5,632 nt of DNA from Acidobacteriota bacterium (GTDB lineage Bacteria > Acidobacteriota > Vicinamibacteria > Vicinamibacterales > UBA8438), in the NCBI GenBank assembly GCA_011523485.1, contig WTGR01000403.1, positions 1-5,632 of the forward strand. The letters are read 5' to 3'. Below, piece after piece: positions 1 to 5,632 of this stretch; position 1 is the first letter of the stretch; every line of letters begins with the position of its first letter. A program made the position numbers and the translations under genes. Below the pieces are notes generated by a model. It was given only the letters and a program-made list of their open reading frames with translations. It had not been told where the DNA came from and did not search any database.

Positions 1-161
1 TCGAATCCAACTACCGCCGCTCGCTCCTGCTCTCGGGCGGGGCGCATTCGATCTTTCTGGAGGACCCGGCGGCGGTGGTCCTCCTGTCCGTTGCGGCCCT
101 GATGGTCAGCGGCTCGGTCGTCGCGAGAATCCGGTCCGGCAGCACGCAGGAACATGCATAG
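1..161 (+). CDS. tctA: Tripartite tricarboxylate transporter permease TctA, C-terminal end (partial)
   Basis: Only the last 52 codons are present, read from base 3 to the TAG at 159-161; the rest lies left of the window. The peptide begins ESNYRRSLLLSGG, then has an IFLEDPAAV segment and a hydrophobic stretch VVLLSVAALMVSGSVV, and ends in a short basic tail. This matches what I know of the TctA tail: a conserved 'NlRrSLllSgG' box, a 'sIFl..P' turn and a last transmembrane helix. TctA is the large inner-membrane subunit of the TTT carboxylate uptake systems and works with TctB and a periplasmic binding protein TctC, neither of which is visible here. The stop overlaps the start of the next gene (ATG at 154) by 8 bases, so the two are probably one transcript with coupled translation. 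The substrate cannot be inferred. The assignment rests on one short but characteristic motif. Confidence 0.8.
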   Translation, partial: ESNYRRSLLLSGGAHSIFLEDPAAVVLLSVAALMVSGSVVARIRSGSTQEHA

Positions 162-1526
162 GGACTCGCCGGACGCGGCGGTCGCCGTGACGCTGGCCGA
201 CTGGATCGAAGGCCTCCCGGGTCGGGCGCTGCCCGCCGCCGTCACCCGCGCCGTGGCGGACTCCCTCATCGATACCGCGGGTCTCGCGGTCGCCGCGCGG
301 CACGCCGATTACGTGGCAGCCGTCAGGGAATCGTGGACGGGAACCGGGCCCTCGCGGATTATCGGCGCGCGGGAGCGCCGCCCGCCCGAAGCGGCGGCCA
401 TGATCAACGGCACGGCGGCGCATGGCGAAGACTTCGACAACACGTTCGAGGGATGCCCGGTGCATCCCGGCGCCGTCGTCGTTCCGGCCGTCCTGGCCGT
501 CGCCGAAGCCGAGGGCCGGACCGGACCCGACGTCCTGCGCGGTCTCGCCGCGGGCCACGAGCTGATGTGCCGCTTGGGGCTGGCGGCCGGCGGGCCACGC
601 ACGCGGCGGGCTTCCATCCCACGGCCGTGATCGGCGCGATGGGCGCCGCGGCCGCCGTCGCCGCCGCGACGCGCGCGCCGTCGGCAACCACGGTCAACGC
701 GTTCGGGATTGCCGGCAGCATGGCGTCGGGCATCATCGAATACCTGGCCGACGGTTCCTGGACCAAGCGGATGCACGCGGGTTGGGCGGCGCACTCCGGC
801 CTCCGGGCGGTGGCGATGGGCCGCGCCGGCTTCCGGGGCCCGGCGACCGTATTCGAGGGCGTGCACGGTTTCCTGAAGGCCTTCGCGCCCGGGGCGTCCC
901 CCGATCCCTCCGTCCTGACCGAGGGTCTGGGTCGACGCTGGGAAACGACCCGGATCGCATTCAAGCCGTATGCGTGCGGTACGATGACCCAACCCTTCAT
1001 CGACTGCGCGATCCGGCTCCGGGCACGCGGCGTCGGCGCTGGAGAAGTCGCGGAGCTGATCTGTCCGGTCGGAGAAGGCACCGTCCATCGCCTCTGGGAA
1101 CCGCTCGACCTGAAACGCAATCCGCCTAACGCCTACTCGGCCAAGTTCAGCACGCCCTACTGCATCGCCGTCGCTCTCGTGCGGGGCGACGCGGGCCTGG
1201 CCGAGTTCGGCCCGGCGGCGGTTCGGGACCCCGAGGTGCTGGCCCTGTCGAACCGCGTCGTCTACCGGATCGACCCCGACGACGAGTACCCGCGGAACTA
1301 CGCCGGGTGCATCCGCGCGGTGTTGAACGGCGGCTCGGTCGTGGAGGAGCGCCAGCCGCACCTGCGGGGAGGCGCGCGGGAACCCCTGGAGCGTGACGCG
1401 TTGATTCGGAAGTGCGCGGCGAACCTGGACTACGCCGGCGCGGACCCGCGCTTGGCCGACGCGATCGCGGAATGGGCGGATGGACTGGAGCGCGACAACG
1501 AGGCAATCCGGCCGCCGTGGGCGTAG
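154..1526 (+). pseudogene. MmgE/PrpD family protein, frameshifted
   Basis: This reads as one MmgE/PrpD-family protein of about 458 residues, the normal family length, split over two reading frames. The N-terminal part runs in frame from ATG 154 and would stop at TGA 628-630. The C-terminal part continues one base back in phase to TAG 1524-1526. Family motifs in the first half are NGTAAHGEDFDN (residues about 85-96) and VHPGAVVVPAVLAVAE. In the second half they are AGFHPTAVIGAMGAAAA, DGSWTKRMHAGWAAHSG, FKPYACGTMTQPFIDCA and NAYSAKFSTPYCIAVAL. The family includes 2-methylcitrate dehydratase, cis-aconitate decarboxylase and iminodisuccinate epimerase, so the substrate stays open. The neighbouring TctA gene suggests it acts on an imported carboxylate. 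The start overlaps the TctA stop, with only a weak AGGA at 148-151. As given, no full-length product is made. A GTG at 627 overlaps the TGA (GTGA) and could restart translation, but half a fold is unlikely to work. A one-base sequencing error is equally possible. Confidence 0.85.
580..600 (+). other. Frameshift site within the MmgE/PrpD gene
   Basis: Up to about base 591 the family match (HELMCRLGLAAG) is in the phase of ATG 154. From about 594 it continues (ATHAAGFHPTAV) in the phase one base earlier. The change is what one missing base, or two extra bases, would give. The local sequence is a run of G and C with GGCGGCCGGCGGGCC, the kind of place where replication or sequencing slips. I see no slippery heptamer that would support programmed frameshifting. 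Confidence 0.8.
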
Positions 1527-1527
1527 G

Positions 1528-1561
1528 CCTCCAGCAGAAAACCCCCGCTTCTGCGCGGAGG
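1528..1561 (+). terminator. Terminator-like hairpin after the MmgE/PrpD gene
   Basis: Two bases after the stop codon, CCTCC (1528-1532) and GCAGAA (1534-1539) can pair with TTCTGC (1549-1554) and GGAGG (1557-1561). This gives an 11-pair stem with a small asymmetric bulge and a 9-base loop. It is followed by TCTATTAG, not a proper T run, so intrinsic termination would be weak or the hairpin may just protect the mRNA end. It sits between two convergent genes and could serve both directions. Confidence 0.4.
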
Positions 1562-1574
1562 TCTATTAGCTGTT

Positions 1575-1595
1575 GAAAACAAGCAGGCTGTTTTC
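1575..1595. repeat. Short perfect inverted repeat in the convergent spacer
   Basis: GAAAACA (1575-1581) and TGTTTTC (1589-1595) are perfect 7-base inverted arms around a 7-base spacer. The block is flanked by GCTGTT and CGCCGC. It may be a second weak hairpin between the convergent genes or a remnant of an insertion-sequence end. Nothing else here identifies a specific element. Confidence 0.4.
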
Positions 1596-1708
1596 CGCCG
1601 CGATCATATGACCACGTACGGTTCCACACTTCGCCTCGGTAAGTGTTCCACTGTTGGGTGCCCGGGACCTCGACTTGGCCTCCGATCTTGGCTCATGGCT
1701 GGTCTTCC

Positions 1709-2098
1709 CTACGGTGCCGCAGCGATTACGAGCGCCAATGCTCCGAACGCAAACGTCCCGAGCTGCAGCCTCAGGAGGCACCAACTGCATTCCCCTCGCT
1801 TCCGGTTCTTCCGGCGTCTCTCGCGTCGCACCGCGAGGTTCATTTTCCTCCGCGCCAATCGCGCTGATTCTCGGAAGTCGGTGAGTCGATTCAATGCACA
1901 CCAGAGCGCAAACACGATTGAGAGCAGGAGGGCTCCGTTTCCCGCCCACACTGCCTGAGTCCATTCTTGCGGCTCCTTCGAGGCCCCAAAGCCGAGGGCA
2001 GCCGTTGTCAGCACGAGGACGGTGTTGTTGACGAATCCGAATTGGGTGATGGTGTGGCTTTGCCATCGAACGAACCGCGGCGTCGATTCTCTTGTCAT
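1709..2098 (-). CDS. Small three-helix membrane protein of unknown function
   Basis: The gene encodes 129 residues and has no function I can name. Three hydrophobic segments are visible: about residues 22-42 (FVNNTVLVLTTAALGFGAS), 49-70 (WAGNGALLLSIVFALWCALN) and 106-128 (LRLQLGTFAFGALALVIAAA). Between the second and third lies a strongly basic stretch (about 72-103) rich in R and K, which by the positive-inside rule should face the cytoplasm. The N-terminus reads HTITQFGFVNN, a soluble lead into the first helix. The ATG at 2098 is the only convincing start, because an in-frame stop lies a short way upstream. A GAGGGGG lies 16 bases upstream, too far for a strong ribosome site. A promoter-like pair sits just before the ATG. 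It lies 133 bases downstream of the methyltransferase gene on the same strand, so it could be read from that operon or transcribed on its own. Any functional link with the operon is unproven. The clean hydrophobic pattern argues for a real gene. Confidence 0.7.
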   Translation of the reverse strand: MTRESTPRFVRWQSHTITQFGFVNNTVLVLTTAALGFGASKEPQEWTQAVWAGNGALLLSIVFALWCALNRLTDFRESARLARRKMNLAVRRERRRKNRKRGECSWCLLRLQLGTFAFGALALVIAAAP

Positions 2099-2231
2099 TG
2101 TGCGCGGAGCATAGCCCCCTCATGTCCCGCTCGCAAGTTGGCTGTTGCGTCCATGCTCGCGGCTGACGGTTCTCCGGCAAGCGACTGTCGATCGGCGGAG
2201 ACCTGAAGCGAGAGCGCGCCCGGGCTGGGAT
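2099..2231. other. Spacer between the methyltransferase and membrane-protein genes
   Basis: This 133-base gap contains the promoter-like pair described at 2108-2136. There is a GCCCGGGC palindrome just after the methyltransferase stop, but I find no convincing stem with a T run. Read-through from the methyltransferase gene into the membrane-protein gene is therefore possible. Confidence 0.5.
2108..2136 (-). promoter_or_regulatory. Putative sigma70-type promoter for the small membrane protein
   Basis: On the minus strand TTGCGA (2136-2131, 4 of 6 to the -35 consensus) and TATGCT (2113-2108, 4 of 6 to the -10 consensus) are separated by exactly 17 bases. Only 9 bases lie between the -10 box and the ATG at 2098, so transcription would begin about 2-3 bases before the start codon and give a nearly leaderless mRNA. 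Chance matches of this quality are not rare. Confidence 0.35.
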
Positions 2232-3485
2232 CTATCGGCTCTCGAATATGACGACGCTCTCGCGGGACGCCGCGCGTCCGTACCTTCCCATCTGTTGCGC
2301 GCTGTTTCCGCGCCATCGAACCGCCCGAATCTCGCTGCAGGCCAAGCCGGCGCGCTCCCCCAGCTCGGCGGTGAACTCGTCAACGAGGAGAGCCTTGCCG
2401 TCGTACCGTGCGTTGCCGACCACCAACGCGACCCTCGCCCCGCGACGGCACACCCGTACGACCTCACGCAGGCACAAGTACATGTCGAGGAAGTACCCGC
2501 GGAGCATGCGACGAATTCGGACGTCCTTCAAGTGCTTGATGCTCTCGTTGAGCCCGGCTGGAGGTACGTACTCTTCCGCCGCTGGCCGTTCGGGGCGCGC
2601 TTCCGGATGCGAGTGAAAGCTCTGGTGCCGAAGTGAGCGGTTCTCTTCCCAGTTCAGAAAATCGAACATCAACTCGACGCCGAACACCCTCGTGTAGTCG
2701 TGCCGGTTCGGATACGGAGGCGACGTGATCACCGCGGTGTAGGTGTCGTTCCGATCCGGAAGCGTGCGGGCGTCCGCCTTGCGGGTCGTCCAGCCATCGC
2801 CGACGCTCGACGGCTCACCCTCCTGCACATCCGCCAGCATCATCTCCGCGCGTGCCTTGAACGCCTCCTCGACGGATCCGCCGTCGATGCCTTCCTTCGT
2901 CCACCGAAGCCACCCGCCGTTGGCGACGGCGTGGCTGAATCGCGGGATGATCGAGATCAACGCGAGCCGGAAGAAATCCCGTTCAGACGAAGTACAGTCG
3001 AGACCGCGAATCCGAGCCGCCAACGCTTCGAAGGCTTCCAGGCGGCCATTCGGCAGCGCGCGCTGCACGAGCACGGGATAGTCTCGGGCGATGACGCTCG
3101 GTCGTGCATGGGACGACGAATCATCGAGAGTGCGCCAGATCGATTCGAGCCGAGTTCTGGACAGGGTCTCGGTCTTCACGTTCGATATCAGTACGGCTAG
3201 CGGTGAGAGGTCGTAGCCGGACGCCGGAACACCTTTTTCCTTGGCCGCGAGCAGCGTCGTACCTGCGCCCGCGAAGGGGTCGAGCAGTGCGTCTCGTCCG
3301 TCGAGTCTCCACTCGTCGACCAGTGCGTGCACCAAGTCGCTCGTGAAGCTGTGAGCGAACAGGTGCCACCGATGGATGGGCTTGTCCCGAGCCGCGCGCG
3401 GCGTCACCCACCGTCGCCATGACGGCGATTCCGTCACGCTGTACGCGCATGCTGCCGACGGGGAGGGCGTGGAGCCCGGAGACAT
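2232..3485 (-). CDS. Site-specific DNA methyltransferase (SPPY type, N4-cytosine or N6-adenine)
   Basis: The 417-residue protein should transfer a methyl group from S-adenosylmethionine to an exocyclic amino group of a DNA base. The AdoMet site is DPFAGAGTT (residues 69-77, motif I), followed by GYDLSPLAV with the acidic residue D92. The catalytic motif IV is TSPPYPNRHDY (254-264). SPPY is more usual in N4-cytosine enzymes, but N6-adenine cannot be excluded. HRWHLFAHSFTSDLVHALVDEW (about 38-59) precedes motif I and resembles motif X. Motif I comes before motif IV with about 180 residues between them, an alpha-like order with a long middle region that may recognise DNA. The C-terminal part (AQQMGRYGRAASRESVVIFE) looks complete. 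The start has a good AAGGGA (3500-3495), 9 bases before the ATG and inside the end of the PIN gene, which stops 3 bases upstream. Role inferred from context: marks self DNA in a restriction-like system. A regulatory orphan methyltransferase is the alternative. Confidence 0.9.
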   Translation of the reverse strand: MSPGSTPSPSAACAYSVTESPSWRRWVTPRAARDKPIHRWHLFAHSFTSDLVHALVDEWRLDGRDALLDPFAGAGTTLLAAKEKGVPASGYDLSPLAVLISNVKTETLSRTRLESIWRTLDDSSSHARPSVIARDYPVLVQRALPNGRLEAFEALAARIRGLDCTSSERDFFRLALISIIPRFSHAVANGGWLRWTKEGIDGGSVEEAFKARAEMMLADVQEGEPSSVGDGWTTRKADARTLPDRNDTYTAVITSPPYPNRHDYTRVFGVELMFDFLNWEENRSLRHQSFHSHPEARPERPAAEEYVPPAGLNESIKHLKDVRIRRMLRGYFLDMYLCLREVVRVCRRGARVALVVGNARYDGKALLVDEFTAELGERAGLACSEIRAVRWRGNSAQQMGRYGRAASRESVVIFESR

Positions 3486-3488
3486 GGG

Positions 3489-4232
3489 TCAATGTCCCTT
3501 GCCGCCCTGACTGGGCACCGGCTCGGAGTCCGGGAGGGTTACGCTCCCGGGATCTCTCGACAACAGAACCGCGACACGCTCTTGCAGCCGCGCTCGTGTT
3601 CCCTTCGCGGAAACGTCTTTCTTGATCCGGTGGACCGTCCTCCGCAAGTAGTCGTCCGCGGAGATCATCTGATCTGCCTGGGCCGCGATTGCCTCGGCGT
3701 AGATCACGCTGTCGATGACGCTCAGGTAGACCAGCCCCATCACTTCCTTGGCAATCGCGAGCACGTCTCGTCCACGATCGGTGTTGCTGACCGTCGCGTC
3801 GATGCCGGCATCCTGAAACATGCCGCTGAGTCGGTCGACGCCCCCGGCGATTTGGGTGAAGTCGCTGGCGCGAAGACGCTCCGCGATGTCTTTCTCGCCA
3901 AGGCGCGACCACATTCGATCCGGAACGCCCTCAGCGGCCGCCTTCTCGATCGCCTTGCCCTTGGCGCGTCCCGCCAGCAGTTCGAGTTCGGAGGCCGTCG
4001 AGTACTCGACGCGAGGGTTGTCGCGGCGCAAAGACATGACAACTCGCAGGCCCTTGCCCAGCGACTTCGCCAGGTCGGCTTCTGTCATGCTGCTCAAGTA
4101 CTTCTCCGCTGCGGCCCCGTCGCCACCGAACGGAAAGAGCCCGCGTTCCTTCGCTCGGGACAGGTACAGCCCGACGAAGTGCAGGACATTGGTGTCCAGA
4201 AACACGACCTTGCGCAGCGATGTCGCCGTCAT
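3489..4232 (-). CDS. PIN-domain protein, probable Mg2+-dependent nuclease
   Basis: The 247-residue protein opens with VVFLDTNVLHFVGLYL, the beta strand and first acidic residue (D13) typical of PIN domains. Further candidate active-site acids follow: E82/E84 in STASELELLAG, D174 in SVIDSVIYAEAIAAQAD, and D193/D194 in MISADDYLRRTV, which resembles the usual 'TaD.df.r' end motif. PIN domains cut RNA or DNA with a metal cluster held by these acids. It is nearly twice the length of a VapC toxin (about 130 residues). The extra sequence lies mainly between D13 and E82 and between E84 and D174. A charged tail of about 45 residues follows the domain. No antitoxin gene is adjacent. Its ATG overlaps the stop of the ATPase gene in an ATGA (4232-4229), and the methyltransferase gene starts 3 bases after its stop. 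Context suggests it is the effector nuclease of the operon. The PIN call is fairly sure; substrate and role are inferred. Confidence 0.8.
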   Translation of the reverse strand: MTATSLRKVVFLDTNVLHFVGLYLSRAKERGLFPFGGDGAAAEKYLSSMTEADLAKSLGKGLRVVMSLRRDNPRVEYSTASELELLAGRAKGKAIEKAAAEGVPDRMWSRLGEKDIAERLRASDFTQIAGGVDRLSGMFQDAGIDATVSNTDRGRDVLAIAKEVMGLVYLSVIDSVIYAEAIAAQADQMISADDYLRRTVHRIKKDVSAKGTRARLQERVAVLLSRDPGSVTLPDSEPVPSQGGKGH

Positions 4233-5428
4233 GAACTACGTGCGTCCTCGTCGCCATCGGACTCGGCGGAGAGTCGTGCTTCGATGTCCCTCAGATAGGC
4301 GGTCGTGAATGGCACGGGCGTGGTCGCATCAGCGGCCGATATCGCGGAAGAGCAGACCTTGACGAGACTCCGCGGATTCGCACGGGTCGCAGGACTAAAG
4401 GGGAGATCGTCGGGGAACGGGAACAGATCCGTTCGGGACGGACTCTCGGGTGTCTGCGGCCTTGCAGCATCCAGACGCGACCGAATCAAGGCAGTCCTGT
4501 CGTCCGGCTGCAACGGTTCGATTCTGAGAACACCGTCCTGTTCGGCGAAGCGCTGCTGGAGCGCAGGCTCGAGGTCGCACGTCGTGCGGTACACATCGGG
4601 GGTCATGGTCAAGAACAACCAGAACGGGTTGTCTTCCTTCTGCGTGAGGTTGATCAGGCGCTTCAGCGTCGACAGGTAGTCGTGCGCCGCGCGCCTGGTC
4701 AATCGCTTCTGCAGCCCGATTTCCTCGAACTCGTCGATCAGGAAGGCGGTTGCCGCGGCGCCGGAACCGCGGGACAGCGTCTTCAGAATGGCGCCGAAGT
4801 AGGGCGCTCCCTCCGCTTCGGCGACGAGGCTCTCCTTCTGGCGGGGAAGGAAGTCGCGGTACTCGAAGTACGGCTTCCGAACCGCGTCGGTCACGATTCG
4901 GGCGAGGCAGTGGGCGATCTGCTCATCCGATGTCACACCGGCGGCCATGACGGCCGCCTGCAGGGGAGCTGCGATCTCCCGGCGTGGTCTGCGCCCGGGC
5001 AGACTCTCTGCCGCCAAGTAATCCTCGAAGCTCGTCCGAAAGAAGCTCTGCTGGTACGGCGCCTGTACGTAAGGGCCGGCGAGTTCCCAGATGATCTTCG
5101 CGAAGTCCTTGCGGCCGATGGTGCGGAGCAGCGTGTTGGCAAGCGCGTAGAAGTGCACGCCGGGGTTGTCGAAATAGTACGACCGGATGCGGTGGTCGGG
5201 AAGAAGCTCGTCGTGCAGCCATTGCAGCAGGCAGGTCTTGCCGGCGCCGTAGTCGCCGAGGATCACGATCACCTTGGAACCGCGGGCGTGGGCCAGCGTC
5301 TGCACGAGGCCGCGCAGCCGAGATTCCAGCGCGGCCGACGGGGAGAAGGGAATGCCGATCGGGGGGCCGGAGGCGGCCGGCTCGAACGGATTGAAGGCGA
5401 GGTTGAGGGCCGGCGGCAGATCAAGCAT
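4229..5428 (-). CDS. AAA+ P-loop ATPase, ORC/Cdc6- or TniB-like
   Basis: The 399-residue protein has a Walker A motif GDYGAGKT (residues 58-65) and a Walker B motif AFLIDEFEEIG (228-238). A sensor-1 region is WLFLTMTPDVY (270-280), a possible arginine finger is R293 in ALQQRF, and an NPR at 351-353 resembles sensor 2. The N-terminal NPFEP (13-17) before the P-loop is a lead seen in TniB- and ExeA-like ATPases. Unusually, about 160 residues separate Walker A from Walker B, so an insertion (about 120-205) may form a partner-binding surface. There are no helicase motifs, so it is more likely a DNA- or partner-remodelling switch than a translocating restriction helicase. The ATG at 5428 lies inside the end of the upstream gene (8-base overlap). 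A GAGGAC 13 bases before it is rather distant, so translation is probably coupled. In-frame sequence upstream of this ATG lacks protein-like composition. Its stop overlaps the PIN start. Role inferred: couples sensing of foreign DNA to the nuclease. Confidence 0.85.
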   Translation of the reverse strand: MLDLPPALNLAFNPFEPAASGPPIGIPFSPSAALESRLRGLVQTLAHARGSKVIVILGDYGAGKTCLLQWLHDELLPDHRIRSYYFDNPGVHFYALANTLLRTIGRKDFAKIIWELAGPYVQAPYQQSFFRTSFEDYLAAESLPGRRPRREIAAPLQAAVMAAGVTSDEQIAHCLARIVTDAVRKPYFEYRDFLPRQKESLVAEAEGAPYFGAILKTLSRGSGAAATAFLIDEFEEIGLQKRLTRRAAHDYLSTLKRLINLTQKEDNPFWLFLTMTPDVYRTTCDLEPALQQRFAEQDGVLRIEPLQPDDRTALIRSRLDAARPQTPESPSRTDLFPFPDDLPFSPATRANPRSLVKVCSSAISAADATTPVPFTTAYLRDIEARLSAESDGDEDARSS

Positions 5429-5632
5429 GACGGCGTCGGGCGTCCTCGGCGTCGGCGGTAACGTCGTGGTGGAGGCGGATGTGCGAGACGTACGGGCCGT
5501 TCGCCGGCTTGTAATAGCGCCGGAGCGCGAGGTCCCGTTCTTGGGCAGACCTAGCGGCCAGGGTGGCGAGGCCGAGCGGCGTAGGGACGAGCATGGTGTG
5601 GCCCGGCCACCGCCGCCGCAGCCAGTCGAACG
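5421..5632 (-). CDS. Unrecognised protein, C-terminal end (partial)
   Basis: Only the last 69 codons are present, entering from the right edge (first full codon at 5630) and ending with TGA at 5423-5421. The peptide reads FDWLRRRWPGHTMLVPTP, then an alanine- and leucine-rich helix, then RRYYKPANGPYVSHIRLHHD and a short charged tail. The mixture of aromatic and charged residues is protein-like, and the other two minus-strand frames here are stopped or of poor composition. I do not recognise the family. The stop overlaps the ATPase start by 8 bases (ATGCTTGA), so it is very probably the preceding gene of the same operon and functionally tied to it. It may be the target-recognition or regulatory part of the system, but nothing visible shows this. 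Confidence 0.65.
   Translation of the reverse strand, partial: FDWLRRRWPGHTMLVPTPLGLATLAARSAQERDLALRRYYKPANGPYVSHIRLHHDVTADAEDARRRHA

Larger units (their letters stand above)
1527..1708. other. Convergent intergenic spacer
   Basis: This spacer of 182 bases separates the plus-strand MmgE/PrpD gene from the minus-strand membrane-protein gene. It holds the two hairpins listed separately. It also has two GTTCCAC copies 24 bases apart (1621-1627 and 1645-1651), with CACTT/AAGTG inverted arms between them. Open frames run through it, but none has convincing protein character. It looks less GC-rich than the gene to its left and may be the boundary of an acquired segment. Confidence 0.5.

Noticed and set aside
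580..600. Programmed ribosomal frameshifting in the MmgE/PrpD gene
   Set aside because: No X XXY YYZ slippery heptamer is visible, and this family is not known for recoding.
309..1361. Long minus-strand open frame opposite the MmgE/PrpD gene
   Set aside because: Its product is rich in R, G and A without protein motifs. It is the usual antisense artefact of a GC-rich coding region.
1566..2180. Longer minus-strand frame of 204 codons overlapping the small membrane-protein gene
   Set aside because: Its product lacks hydrophobic segments and domains, whereas the other frame shows three clear transmembrane helices. Only one can reasonably be real.
3489..4232. VapC-type toxin of a toxin-antitoxin pair
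   Set aside because: The protein is too long, and its neighbour is a 399-residue ATPase, not a small antitoxin.
3492..4298. Plus-strand open frame of 268 codons opposite the PIN gene
   Set aside because: The composition is not protein-like, and the opposite strand has clear PIN motifs and overlapping gene junctions.
4682..5461. Plus-strand open frame of 259 codons opposite the ATPase gene
   Set aside because: It lies antisense to the Walker A and Walker B regions and has no recognisable domain.
5429..5632. Upstream extension of the ATPase frame to the right edge
   Set aside because: The frame is open but gives a serine-, threonine-, arginine- and proline-rich peptide. A different frame here is protein-like and ends exactly at the ATPase start.

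Overview
The window is GC-rich bacterial DNA, most likely from a proteobacterium. It carries the end of a tripartite tricarboxylate transporter (TctA-type) gene coupled to an MmgE/PrpD-family gene, a pairing common in alpha- and betaproteobacteria. No RNA gene, CRISPR array or intact insertion sequence was seen. The species cannot be named from the sequence.

Left part, plus strand (1-1526): the last 52 codons of a TctA-like membrane permease overlap the start of an MmgE/PrpD-family gene by 8 bases. The MmgE/PrpD reading frame is broken by a one-base shift near 580-600. Both halves keep excellent family motifs, so this is either a very recent pseudogene or a sequencing error. A terminator-like hairpin follows its stop codon.

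Middle (1527-2231): a short convergent spacer with small inverted and direct repeats, then a minus-strand gene for a small three-helix membrane protein (1709-2098). A plausible sigma70-type promoter lies so close to that gene's ATG that the mRNA may be almost leaderless. This stretch looks less GC-rich than the metabolic part and may mark the edge of an acquired segment.

Right part, minus strand (2232-5632): a tightly packed operon, read from right to left. It consists of the C-terminal end of an unrecognised protein, an AAA+ (ORC/Cdc6- or TniB-like) ATPase, a PIN-domain nuclease, and a DNA methyltransferase with DPFAGAGTT and TSPPY motifs. Junctions are an 8-base overlap, a 4-base ATGA overlap and a 3-base gap, so the proteins are probably made together. 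A modification enzyme, a nuclease and an NTPase in one operon have the parts list of a restriction-modification-like defence system. This set does not match a named system that I recognise, and it is the most interesting content of the window. Its function is inferred from domain content only.
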